This document shows positions 17,024 through 24,340 of a stretch of DNA of 64,000 nt, in pieces. A program made the position numbers and the translations under genes. The first letter of the stretch is position 1. Every line of letters starts with the position of its first letter. Source of the stretch: JAUQQI01 sp040289115. Lineage in GTDB: Bacteria > Chloroflexota > Dehalococcoidia > JAUQQI01. The notes beneath the pieces are model-generated. The model had not been told where the DNA came from, searched no databases, and saw only the letters and a program-made list of their open reading frames with translations. The stretch lies in NCBI GenBank assembly GCA_040289115.1, contig PSKS01000006.1, forward strand, positions 19,286-83,285, in the 5' to 3' direction.

Positions 17024-17596
17024 ATGGTCAGCGCCATCCGGATTCAGGACCGGGACCTGCTAAGCCGCCTGAATAACTACCTTGAGGGGCTGGATACCTA
17101 CCTCCGGGAAGGGATCGGCTGGCTCATCTTCAACGCCGACCGCCAACGCACCGCCCGCATCGTCAACTTCATGGTGGACATCCTTAAGGGCCGGCAGCCG
17201 CCCGTCGGCTTCACCTTGATGCCCTGGCGGGACTTCGCCATGAACGCCTACATGCTCAAAATCGAGCTGGCCCACCAGCCCCGGCCAGCCGAAGGCGGCG
17301 ACCCAAAGGTCCTCCAGGAATACCGGATCGCCACCCATGTAAGCCTGGAGCTCTACCGCCAGATGGTCGAGCAGAGCCTCATTATCATCACCGGCCTGGT
17401 ACCCCACTACCCCCACGAGGTCACCCACCTGGACGAGATCCTCGACCACCGGTTCCAGCGCCGCCAGGCCACCGTCATCATTACTCCCCGGCTGCCCGAA
17501 CAGCTCGCCGCCGACTTCGAGGCCATCGACCCCTCAAAGAAGCTGTGGCAGCGGATTTTCACCCGGCTCTACGAAACGAGCCTAATCGCCCTCTGA
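17024..17596 (+). CDS. Hypothetical protein; C-terminus vaguely like DnaC/IstB ATPases
   Basis: I do not recognise this 190-residue soluble protein. A hydrophobic-acidic core (MVEQSLIIITGLVPHYPHEV, then LDEILDHRFQRRQATVIITP) and the end (KLWQRIFTRLYETSLIAL) recall the region after Walker B in DnaC/IstB proteins. There, ReRyxxxxPTIITsN precedes RIxxRL. No P-loop (GxxxxGKT) is present, so ATP binding is not supported. The putative start is ATG 17024, preceded by AGGGAGCAAAGGCC. A TATAAT sits at 16962-16967 with no good -35. The next gene starts 30 bases after its stop, so they may be co-transcribed. It lies just outside the tRNA-Phe integration scar. Alternative starts are possible. Confidence 0.55.
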   Translation: MVSAIRIQDRDLLSRLNNYLEGLDTYLREGIGWLIFNADRQRTARIVNFMVDILKGRQPPVGFTLMPWRDFAMNAYMLKIELAHQPRPAEGGDPKVLQEYRIATHVSLELYRQMVEQSLIIITGLVPHYPHEVTHLDEILDHRFQRRQATVIITPRLPEQLAADFEAIDPSKKLWQRIFTRLYETSLIAL

Positions 17597-17626
17597 TCGC
17601 TCAGACACCCTTCGGAGGAGAGGGCT

Positions 17627-18628
17627 GTGTCAGAAAGAATTGGTGTCCTCTTTGTAGGCCTCGGGCCCATCGGCCAGGAAGCCGCCCGGCTTTCCCTCAC
17701 CCGCTCCTATCTCGAGGTTAAGGGCGGCGTCGACATCGATCCCCAGAAGGCCGGCCAAGACCTGGGGGAACTCCTCGGCCTCGGCCGAAAACTCGGGCTA
17801 GGCGTAAGTCCCGACCTCACCCGGACCCTTGACGAGACCTCACCAGACGTGGTCGTCCTCTGCACCGGGTCCTACTTTCCCCAAGTTTACCGGCAACTTG
17901 CCACCATTATCGAGGCCGGGGCTAACGTGGTCTCCACTTGCGAGGAGCTCGCCTACCCGTGGGCCGGCTACCCCGACCAGGCCCGCCAGCTGGATATGCT
18001 GGCCCAAAAGCACGGGGTTACCATCCTCGGCACCGGGGTAAACCCCGGCTTTGTGATGGATACGCTGGCCCTTTTTTTCAGCGGCGTCTGCCAGCAGATC
18101 CGGCGGGTTTCGGTCTGGCGAGTCGTCGACGCGGCCAGACGCCGCCGCCAGCTCCAGGAAAAGGTTGGGGTCGGCCTCAGCCAGGAGCAGTTCCGGGCCG
18201 CAGCCGCGGCGGGCCGCGTCCGCCACGTCGGCCTGCGGGAGTCCACTTACTTACTTGCTTCGGGGCTGGGGTGGCGGCTCAACGAATACCGGGAAGAGGT
18301 CGAGCCCGTGGTCGCCGATGAGCCGGCCTCGACTGAGTACTTCACCGTCCGACCCGGGCAGGTGGCCGGCCTGCGGCAGGTGGGGCGGGGCTTCCGGGAC
18401 GGCGAACCCGTGGTCGAGCTGACCCTGGAAATCTACGTCGGGGCCAAGAACCCCCGGGACACCCTCGCTATCGACGGGGTTCCGCCCCTCGAGGTTGAGG
18501 TTCCCGGTGGGGTCCACGGCGACCTTGGAACAGCCGCCTTGGTAGTTAACGCCATCCCCAGGGTGGTCGAAGCAGCGCCTGGGCTCCTGACCATGAAAGA
18601 CCTGCCCCTGGTTCACCTTAGGTTTTAG
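17627..18628 (+). CDS. NAD(P)-dependent dehydrogenase resembling 2,4-diaminopentanoate dehydrogenase / DapB
   Basis: The 333-residue protein begins with a Rossmann dinucleotide motif (GVLFVGLGPIGQEAARL). It continues with DVVVLCTGSYFP and ANVVSTCEELAYPW, typical of the dihydrodipicolinate-reductase-like dehydrogenases that include 2,4-diaminopentanoate dehydrogenase. The TGVNPGFVMD motif near residue 140 and the end GGVHGDLGTAALVVNAIP followed by MKDLP fit that subgroup. Family members act on diamino acids or related amines, and the substrate is unproven. The GTG start at 17627 follows GGAGGAG. The RimI-like gene follows 12 bases later. Confidence 0.75.
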   Translation: MSERIGVLFVGLGPIGQEAARLSLTRSYLEVKGGVDIDPQKAGQDLGELLGLGRKLGLGVSPDLTRTLDETSPDVVVLCTGSYFPQVYRQLATIIEAGANVVSTCEELAYPWAGYPDQARQLDMLAQKHGVTILGTGVNPGFVMDTLALFFSGVCQQIRRVSVWRVVDAARRRRQLQEKVGVGLSQEQFRAAAAAGRVRHVGLRESTYLLASGLGWRLNEYREEVEPVVADEPASTEYFTVRPGQVAGLRQVGRGFRDGEPVVELTLEIYVGAKNPRDTLAIDGVPPLEVEVPGGVHGDLGTAALVVNAIPRVVEAAPGLLTMKDLPLVHLRF

Positions 18629-18640
18629 GTTCAGTCACCC

Positions 18641-19213
18641 ATGCTTGTCTTCGAAAGGATGAAGCCGGCCGATGTACCGCAGGTCATGCTCATTGAAAAG
18701 CGCTCCTTCCCCACCCCGTGGCCGGAGTCGGCCTTTTACCGGGAGATCACCGAGAACCGCCTGGCCCACTACTTTGTCCTCCGGCAGGAGCCCGACGACC
18801 CCAGCCAAAAACCGGGCGAGCTCATCGGTTACGTAGGCCTATGGGTCTTCCAGGAGGAAGCCCATATCACCACCATCGCCGTCCGTCCCGAGCGGCGGGG
18901 ACAGGGCTTCGGTGAACTGATCCTCCTGAAGGCCATCGAGGCCGCCAGCCGCCTCGGGGCCACCCATGTAACCCTCGAGGTCCGGGTCTCCAACACCGTG
19001 GCCCAACGCCTCTACGAAAAATACCGGTTCGGTCGCGTCGGCCTACGCAAGGGCTACTACTCCGACACCGGCGAGGACGCCCTCATCATGACGGTAGAGG
19101 GCATAAACACCGCAGGTTACCGGCACTTCCTGGAAAGCTTAAAGGCCAAGCTCACCGCCCGCCTCGGGGAGGTGCGCTGCCCCAACGGGGTGCAGGCGGA
19201 GGCCGAGGGCTGA
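18641..19213 (+). CDS. rimI: GNAT N-acetyltransferase, RimI-like
   Basis: The 190-residue GNAT protein resembles RimI, which acetylates the N-terminal alanine of ribosomal protein bS18. Seen are IEKRSFPTPWPESAFYREI near residue 20 (a RimI hallmark), the acetyl-CoA motif VRPERRGQGFGELIL near 88, and LEVRVSNTVAQRLYEKYRF near 118 with the final GYYSDTGEDALIM. The tail (residues 160-190) is longer than in E. coli RimI. TsaD and TsaB, frequent partners, are not adjacent. Substrate assignment is by family only. Confidence 0.85.
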   Translation: MLVFERMKPADVPQVMLIEKRSFPTPWPESAFYREITENRLAHYFVLRQEPDDPSQKPGELIGYVGLWVFQEEAHITTIAVRPERRGQGFGELILLKAIEAASRLGATHVTLEVRVSNTVAQRLYEKYRFGRVGLRKGYYSDTGEDALIMTVEGINTAGYRHFLESLKAKLTARLGEVRCPNGVQAEAEG

Positions 19214-19246
19214 CCGAAAAGTTGTGGAAAACTCGTGCCGGGGGTA

Positions 19247-19275
19247 TTGACAAAGCCGGCCCGATTTGCTAAAGT
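19247..19275 (+). promoter_or_regulatory. Near-consensus sigma-70 promoter
   Basis: TTGACA (19247-19252), a 17-base spacer, and TAAAGT (19270-19275). It lies about 280 bases upstream of the MmgE/PrpD gene, whose own closer promoter makes this one best explained as driving the structured RNA region at 19282-19500. Confidence 0.8.
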
Positions 19276-19281
19276 AAAAAT

Positions 19282-19500
19282 GCCGGGGCCGGTAGTACGG
19301 TAAGGAACCCGGTTAAAAATCCAGCAGGTACCCCGGCGATTCGGGGAGCCAAGTAGGCTGAGCGGGAAGCGGCCGAAAGGCAATCTCGAGCAACCAGGGG
19401 CCGAGGCTCCGACCCGGCAACGGGTTGGGAATCGGTTACAGTTGCTTGAGATGCCATAAGGCTGCAACCCAACGGCCGAAAGGCTCCCCGAACTTTTTGC
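19282..19500 (+). ncRNA. Candidate structured RNA (sRNA or riboswitch-like leader), unidentified
   Basis: Between the promoter at 19247 and a T run at 19494-19498 lies about 220 bases with strong pairing potential. Helix 1 closes GCCGGGG (19280) with CCCCGGC (19331-19337). A long-range 11-bp helix joins ttcggggagcc (19340-19350) with ggctccccgaa (19482-19492), directly before the T run, like a terminator. Inside it, ggcaatctcgagcaac (19379-19394) pairs with gttgcttgagatgcc (19441-19455) with one bulge and one mismatch. A hairpin ccgacccg-gcaa-cgggttgg carries a GNRA loop. The motif cggccgaaaggc occurs twice (19370, 19473). I could not match it to cobalamin, c-di-AMP, 6S, SRP or RNase P RNA. 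No convincing coding sequence exists here. Confidence 0.6.
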
Positions 19501-19526
19501 CTAACCTTTCCCCCCTGCTTTATAAT
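19497..19526 (+). promoter_or_regulatory. Promoter for the MmgE/PrpD gene
   Basis: TATAAT (19521-19526) is preceded at 18 bases by TTGCCT (19497-19502). This gives a short leader with an AAAGGAG ribosome site before ATG 19557. It overlaps the terminator-like end of the structured RNA. Confidence 0.55.
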
Positions 19527-19556
19527 CAGCCGGCGATTCCACAAAGGAGCGTGAGC

Positions 19557-20960
19557 ATGGCCGTCACCCCAACCCTTGCCGAGTTCATCGCCGGTTTCCC
19601 AACTGACCGGATCCCACTCCCAGCTCTAGACGTGGCAACCCGGGCCATCCTGGACACCCTCGGGGTTGCCTTGGCCGGTTCCGTTGAGCCCCCGGCCACC
19701 CTCACTGCCCAGCTCGCCCCCAACCTGTCCGACGGGGCGGCCCTCTGGGGGCAGAATCGGCACACGACTCCCGCCTACGCCGCCCTCGTCAACGGGGCTG
19801 CTGCCCACGCCCTCGATTACGACGACGTCCAGCATTCACTCCGGGGCCACCCCAGTGCCCCCGTCGTTCCCGCCCTTTTTGCCGTCGCCGAAACTACCGG
19901 TCGGTCCGGCCGGGACGTCCTGGCAGCCTACGTCATCGCCGACGAGGTGGCCGGGCGGCTGGGCGCGGCCATCGGCGCGTCACATTACATCGCCGGCTGG
20001 CACAACACCTCAACCCTGGGCGCCCTGGCCGCCGCGGCCGGCTGCGCCCGCCTCCTGGGGCTCGGCCCCGAGGGGACCCGCCGGGCTCTGGGGATTGCCG
20101 CCTCCATGGCCTCCGGCCTTAAGAAAAACTTTGGAACTATGACTAAACCACTTCACGCCGGCCTAGCCGCCCGGGTCGGGGTTGAGGCGGCAACCCTGGC
20201 CAGCCTGGACTTCACCGCTGATGACTCCAGCCTAGACGGCCCCCTCGGCTTCCTTGCAATTTACTCGGCCGGAGGGGCCATCAAGGCCGAGGCCCTCACC
20301 GAGGACCTCGGGGAGCGCTGGCAGGTCCTCGACCCCGGCATTGCGGTTAAGGTTTACCCCTGCTGCGCCGAAACCCACCGGGCCCTTGATGCCATTTTCC
20401 TGCTGCTGGCGGCCGAACCCTTCCGGCCCGAAGAGGTTGAGGCCGTTGAGGCCCTGGTCTCGCCGGTGGGAACCCCCCTCATCCACACCTCCCCGAAGAC
20501 CGGCCTGGAAGGGAAATTCAGCATCGAATACTGCCTGGCGGCGGCCATCCTGGACCGGCAAATTAACCTGGCAACCTTCACCGACGAGATGGTGAACCGC
20601 CCGGAGGTTCGGGCCCTCATGGCCCGGGTGAAGCGGGTTTGGTACGATTCCCTGCCCGTCGGCAGCGGCCTTCAGGATGACCTTCACAGCGGCGTTGACG
20701 TTCCCCTGGTCAAGGTTTACCTTAAGGACGGCCGGGTTCTCAGCCGGCGGGTGGAGGAGCCTAGGGGCGACCCGAAGAACCCGGTAAGCTGGGAGGAACT
20801 GGTTGCCAAGTTCCGGGACTGCGCCGGCCGAGCGCTCACCCCCGGGGCCGTTGACCGCCTTGTCGCCCTGGTCCGGGAGCTCCCAAACCTCACGGACCTT
20901 CGGGAGGTAAGCGCCCTACTGGCCGGAAGCTCGACGCCCGTGCGGGAGACGACCCGGTGA
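19557..20960 (+). CDS. MmgE/PrpD family protein
   Basis: The 467-residue protein belongs to the MmgE/PrpD family (2-methylcitrate dehydratase, cis-aconitate decarboxylase, iminodisuccinate epimerase relatives). Typical segments are DTLGVALAGSVEPP, NGAAAHALDYDDVQHSLRGHPS (the Asp-Asp and His-rich active-site stretch near residue 85), IAGWHNTSTLGALAAAAGCA, GTMTKPLHAGLAARVGVEAA and VYPCCAETHRALDA. The reaction cannot be specified. ATG 19557 follows AAAGGAGCG and is preferred over in-frame codons back to 19425, which lie in the structured RNA. It overlaps the GAF gene by 4 bases (GTGA). Confidence 0.85.
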   Translation: MAVTPTLAEFIAGFPTDRIPLPALDVATRAILDTLGVALAGSVEPPATLTAQLAPNLSDGAALWGQNRHTTPAYAALVNGAAAHALDYDDVQHSLRGHPSAPVVPALFAVAETTGRSGRDVLAAYVIADEVAGRLGAAIGASHYIAGWHNTSTLGALAAAAGCARLLGLGPEGTRRALGIAASMASGLKKNFGTMTKPLHAGLAARVGVEAATLASLDFTADDSSLDGPLGFLAIYSAGGAIKAEALTEDLGERWQVLDPGIAVKVYPCCAETHRALDAIFLLLAAEPFRPEEVEAVEALVSPVGTPLIHTSPKTGLEGKFSIEYCLAAAILDRQINLATFTDEMVNRPEVRALMARVKRVWYDSLPVGSGLQDDLHSGVDVPLVKVYLKDGRVLSRRVEEPRGDPKNPVSWEELVAKFRDCAGRALTPGAVDRLVALVRELPNLTDLREVSALLAGSSTPVRETTR

Positions 20961-21445
20961 GCACCCCAGGTCTCCAAGATCTGCCGGCTGAGTACGCGGC
21001 CAAGCTGGCCGAGCTCAAAGAAGCCATCACGGGCGCCCGGGACTGGGCCTCCGCCCTGGTGGAGACGGTTCGGCGGCTGCGGGATGCCTTCGGCAAGTAC
21101 CAGTGGGTGGGCATCTACTGGGTGATCCACCACCAGCTGGTCCTCCTGGCCTGGGACGGTCCGGAGCCCACCGCCCACGGGCGAATCCCCATTGGGGTCG
21201 GCATCTGCGGCCTGGCCGCCGAGACCGGCCAGACGGTGGTGGTCCCCGACGTCACCAAGGAACCCCGCTACCTGGCCTGCTTTCCGTACACCCGCTCGGA
21301 AATCGTGGTGCCCATCAAGCGGGACGGGCGGGTCCTGGGCGAGGTCGACATCGACAGCAACCTACTGGACCCTTTCGGCTCCGAAGACCGGGTGTTCCTG
21401 GAGGCGGTAGCCGGCCTGCTGGCGGAGAAGTATCCCGGCAACTGA
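20957..21445 (+). CDS. GAF domain protein, free-methionine-(R)-sulfoxide reductase-like
   Basis: The 162-residue single GAF domain has the layout of YebR/fRMsr: YQWVGIYWVIHHQLVLLAWDGP, then GVGICGLAAETGQTVVVPDV, YLACFPYTRSEIVVPIKRDG and GEVDIDSN. Cysteines are present in GICG and LAC, matching two of the cysteines used by fRMsr to reduce free methionine sulfoxide. I see no third nearby. Many such proteins are annotated only as GAF, so activity is an inference. The GTG start overlaps the MmgE/PrpD stop. It ends 4 bases before the convergent scpB stop. Confidence 0.75.
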   Translation: MSTPGLQDLPAEYAAKLAELKEAITGARDWASALVETVRRLRDAFGKYQWVGIYWVIHHQLVLLAWDGPEPTAHGRIPIGVGICGLAAETGQTVVVPDVTKEPRYLACFPYTRSEIVVPIKRDGRVLGEVDIDSNLLDPFGSEDRVFLEAVAGLLAEKYPGN

Positions 21446-21449
21446 AGGC

Positions 21450-21992
21450 TCAGGCCGTAGTCCGAAGCTCCCGAAGCCGGCGCCGGAGCATGCCCTCCGG
21501 GTCGAGGCGGTTGGCCACGGCTTCAGCAGACTCCAGGCCGAAAGTTTCCAGGAACTGGCGGGTCACGCCATAAAGGGCCGGCCGGCCCGGCCCCTCGGCC
21601 CAGCCCACGACCTCCACCAGGCCCCTGGCCACCAGCACGGCCAGCGCCCGCTCAGAAGATACCCCCCGAACCCGGTCCACCTCGGCCCGAGTCACCGGCT
21701 GGAGAAGGGCCACCACCGCCAGGGTTTCCAGCAGGGGCCGGGAAAGCTTCGGCGGCGGCTCTAGCTCGAAGAACCGGCGCACCGCCGGGGCCGCCTCCGG
21801 GGCGGTGACCAGGGCCACCGTGTCCCGAAACCGCTGGAGCCGGACCCCCCGCCCGGCCAGGACAGCCTCAAGGCGGTCCAGGGCGGCCTGGGTATCTTCA
21901 AGGGATAGTTGAGCGGCCTGAGCAAGCCGCCCCATCGGAACGGGTCGGCCGGCGGCAAAGAGGAGGGCCTCGATAATTTGTTCAGAATCCAA
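21450..21992 (-). CDS. scpB: Segregation and condensation protein ScpB
   Basis: ScpB binds ScpA and SMC to form the chromosome condensation complex. The 180-residue protein has two winged-helix domains. It starts IIEALLFAAGRPVPMGRLAQ, has LSRPLLETLAVVALLQPVTRAEVDRVRGV near residue 85, and GRPALYGVTRQFLETFGLES near 145, all ScpB hallmarks. ScpA, usually directly upstream, is absent, and the neighbour is an AmaP-like gene 9 bases upstream. Length and motifs are normal. Confidence 0.93.
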   Translation of the reverse strand: MDSEQIIEALLFAAGRPVPMGRLAQAAQLSLEDTQAALDRLEAVLAGRGVRLQRFRDTVALVTAPEAAPAVRRFFELEPPPKLSRPLLETLAVVALLQPVTRAEVDRVRGVSSERALAVLVARGLVEVVGWAEGPGRPALYGVTRQFLETFGLESAEAVANRLDPEGMLRRRLRELRTTA

Positions 21993-22001
21993 CCCGTCCC
22001 C

Positions 22002-22628
22002 TTACGGCGGCGTTTCGGTGGGTGGGGGCGGGGCGGGCTCCTGGCGGACCGGCTCGGCGGCAGGGGTCGGCCGGGGCCGTTCCACCGACCGCACCACGGC
22101 CCGAATCTGCCGTGGTGCCACCCCAAGGCGCTCCGTCAGTACCCGCCGGGCCAGGTCGACGGCCTCCTGGGTCTTCGGACCCACGTCCACATTCGAGTCA
22201 AGACGCAGCTCCAGGTCTAGGTCCACCTGCCGGCCCCGGGGCCGAACCCTCGGCCGGGCCTCCCGGATGCCGGCGACGCTTTCCAGTTCGTATTTAAGTC
22301 GCTGGACTATAGCGTCCACGCTCAGAACGGCCTCCCCCGGCACCCCGGTCAACCTTACCCCCGACGGGCGCCCGGGTAAAAGCTCCAGGACCAGAATGAT
22401 GAAGGCGATGAAGGCGAGGAAGCTGCCGAAGAGGAAGAACACCAGCCGCTCCTCAAAGGTGGCCTCGGTGAGGTTTCGGAAGAACTCCCCAAGCCAGTTG
22501 CGGGAAAAGTCCGAAAGGGCGCTTGCCGCCTGAACCGGGGCCACCATCGCCGCCAAAATCGCCAGCAACGTACAACTTATAAACACCAGGAGCAGGAGTA
22601 TCACAACCACCCGGTTAAAGACGTTCAC
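22002..22628 (-). CDS. AmaP-like membrane anchor (Asp23-family associated)
   Basis: The 208-residue protein has two membrane segments (residues 7-33 and 62-84) followed by a soluble domain. The start MNVFNRVVVILLLLVFISC matches AmaP proteins, and the soluble part (VDLDLELRLDSNVDVGPKTQ, VDLARRVLTERLGV) resembles the Asp23/AmaP beta-alpha fold. In Firmicutes AmaP anchors the Asp23 envelope-stress protein. No asp23 gene lies here. The tail is proline-rich. It begins 11 bases after mtaB, with an AAAGGAGGT ribosome site. Confidence 0.75.
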   Translation of the reverse strand: MNVFNRVVVILLLLVFISCTLLAILAAMVAPVQAASALSDFSRNWLGEFFRNLTEATFEERLVFFLFGSFLAFIAFIILVLELLPGRPSGVRLTGVPGEAVLSVDAIVQRLKYELESVAGIREARPRVRPRGRQVDLDLELRLDSNVDVGPKTQEAVDLARRVLTERLGVAPRQIRAVVRSVERPRPTPAAEPVRQEPAPPPPTETPP

Positions 22629-22639
22629 TTATACCTCCT

Positions 22640-23971
22640 TTAGACGGGATGGGCCACCAGCAGGTCGCCCTCGCAGCCGGTAACCCGGACCCGACGGAGC
22701 CGGCCGACAGCGGCCTCAGTCGCCGGAAACCGCACCCGCAGGTAGTTGTCGGCCAGCCCCTCCCACCAGCGGCCTTCGGGGCCCGCCTCGGCCGGCCCCT
22801 CCACGATGACCTCGAGCACCTGGCCAACCTGGCTTCTCCGGAACGCCGCGGCCGACTCCTCGGCCAGGGCGATAAGCCGCTCGCTCCGGGCCTTCTTTAC
22901 ACCTTCGGAAACCTGGTCGGGGAAGCGGGCCGCCAGGGTCCCCGGGCGGGGCGAATACCGGAAGACGTGCAGGCCGGCAAACTCCAGCTCCTGGCAGAGT
23001 CGATAGGTGGCCTCAAAGTCGGCCTCCGACTCGCCCGGGAAGCCCACGATGACGTCAGCCGCCACAAAGGCCCCCGGCACCCGGGACCGGATGGCCGCCA
23101 CCAGCTCCCGGTACTGCCCCACCGTGTACCGCCGCCGCATCCGGGCCAGCACCCGGTCGCTACCGCTTTGCAGGGGCAGATGGAAGTGGCGGCAGAGCCG
23201 CTCGCTGGGGAAAAGGTCCAGCAGGCGTAGGTCAAAGTCGGCCGGGTCAATGGACGAGAAGCGGATCCGGCGGATTGGTGTCTGCTCCAGGAGGGCACAG
23301 ACCAGCTCGTAAAAGTGGGACCGGCCGTCCCATTCCAGGCCGTAAGCCCCGATGCAGACCCCGGTCAGGACCACTTCTTCGAAGCCTGCGGCGGCGAACT
23401 GGCGGGTCTTTTCGGTCAGCTCAGGGAGGGGAACGGATCGGTGCCGCCCCCGGGCCCGGGGAACGATGCAGAAGGCGCAGACGTAATTGCACCCATCCTG
23501 AATCTTCAAAAGGGCCCGGGCATGCCCGGGCCGGTCCGCCCAGGTGTAGGCCGCGGCAGCCAGGTCCCCGAGGCGGGTGGGGACCGGGCCGAACCGCTGC
23601 TCCCATTCCCCCAGAACGATTTCCGGGAGCCGGTCCTTCTCTCGGTTCGGCACCAGCAGGTCCACCTCGGGCATGGCCAGCAGCTCCCCGGGCGCCACCT
23701 GGGCGTAGCAGCCGGTCACCACCACAATGGCCCCCGGATTGGACCGCTTCAGCTGGCGGATCAGGTGGCGGGCCTTCCGGTCGGCGATGTGGGTCACGGT
23801 GCAGGTATTCACCACGTAAACGTCGGCCCCATCCTCCGGCTCCACCGGCATCAGGCCGACGGCCGCAAGCCGCCGCTCCAGTTCGTCGGATTCGGCCTGA
23901 TTCAAGCGGCAGCCAAGGGTGGCCACCGCGAAACGGCAGAGCCGTTGGGAATTCGGGCTGAACTCACCCAT
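22640..23971 (-). CDS. mtaB: tRNA t6A37 methylthiotransferase MtaB
   Basis: This radical-SAM enzyme converts t6A37 to ms2t6A37 in tRNAs reading ANN codons. Its 443 residues show three N-terminal cluster cysteines (VATLGCRLNQAESDELE, VVNTCTVT, VVTGCYAQ). The radical SAM CxxxCxxC is in IQDGCNYVCAFCIVPRARGR (near residue 157), and a C-terminal TRAM-like region follows. The LGCRLNQ motif separates MtaB from MiaB and RimO. It is preceded by a small basic-protein gene 28 bases upstream, and they probably share the promoter at 24183-24212. Confidence 0.93.
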   Translation of the reverse strand: MGEFSPNSQRLCRFAVATLGCRLNQAESDELERRLAAVGLMPVEPEDGADVYVVNTCTVTHIADRKARHLIRQLKRSNPGAIVVVTGCYAQVAPGELLAMPEVDLLVPNREKDRLPEIVLGEWEQRFGPVPTRLGDLAAAAYTWADRPGHARALLKIQDGCNYVCAFCIVPRARGRHRSVPLPELTEKTRQFAAAGFEEVVLTGVCIGAYGLEWDGRSHFYELVCALLEQTPIRRIRFSSIDPADFDLRLLDLFPSERLCRHFHLPLQSGSDRVLARMRRRYTVGQYRELVAAIRSRVPGAFVAADVIVGFPGESEADFEATYRLCQELEFAGLHVFRYSPRPGTLAARFPDQVSEGVKKARSERLIALAEESAAAFRRSQVGQVLEVIVEGPAEAGPEGRWWEGLADNYLRVRFPATEAAVGRLRRVRVTGCEGDLLVAHPV

Positions 23972-23999
23972 CTGTCATCAGTGGGCCTACCAGGGCAGA

Positions 24000-24164
24000 C
24001 TAGCCGGCGGGACGCGAGGCCTGGGGAGCGGCCGGAGACCCCGCGGTCTGGTGGCCCGCCGGCGGCCAGAGGCCGAGGCGCATCAGCCGGCGCCGCTCCT
24101 CCAGCTTTTTGCGCTTCTTGCGGTGCTTGCGGAGCACCTTGCGGTAGCGTTCGCTCATGCCCAT
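24000..24164 (-). CDS. Small highly basic protein (ribosome-associated type?)
   Basis: The 54-residue protein MGMSERYRKVLRKHRKKRKK... is packed with Arg and Lys in its first 30 residues, then Ala/Pro-rich. It resembles the small AURKAIP1/COX24-like or Thx-type basic proteins that bind rRNA, but the match is only compositional. ATG 24164 is chosen because the promoter at 24183-24212 starts transcription about 12 bases before it, with GGTGAG as ribosome site. An in-frame ATG at 24212 would overlap the promoter. Confidence 0.65.
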   Translation of the reverse strand: MGMSERYRKVLRKHRKKRKKLEERRRLMRLGLWPPAGHQTAGSPAAPQASRPAG

Positions 24165-24182
24165 AGGCCGCTCACCGAAAAC

Positions 24183-24212
24183 AATATAATTGCGCTCCCC
24201 GTTGGGAGTCAA
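24183..24212 (-). promoter_or_regulatory. Promoter for the small basic protein-mtaB run
   Basis: On the minus strand, -35 TTGACT (24207-24212) and -10 TATATT (24183-24188) with an 18-base spacer. On the other strand the same AT-rich box reads TATAAT (24185-24190) and could start rightward transcription. Confidence 0.65.
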
Positions 24213-24340
24213 ATGGGCCGGCGGGCAACCCCGGAACGGGGAAACATCCGGCCGCCGGTGCGAAAGACAGGCCCGACGGAATGCAGTAGTATCTATAAGG
24301 CAAATCCCTTGAAAAGTCGAGACACCAGAGGGAGGTACCG

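Noticed and set aside
19282..19500. Cobalamin, c-di-AMP or other known riboswitch / 6S / SRP / RNase P identity for the structured RNA
   Set aside because: Short similar strings (ggaacccggttaaaaatcc) occur, but the conserved cores of these RNAs are not present in order, so no name was given.
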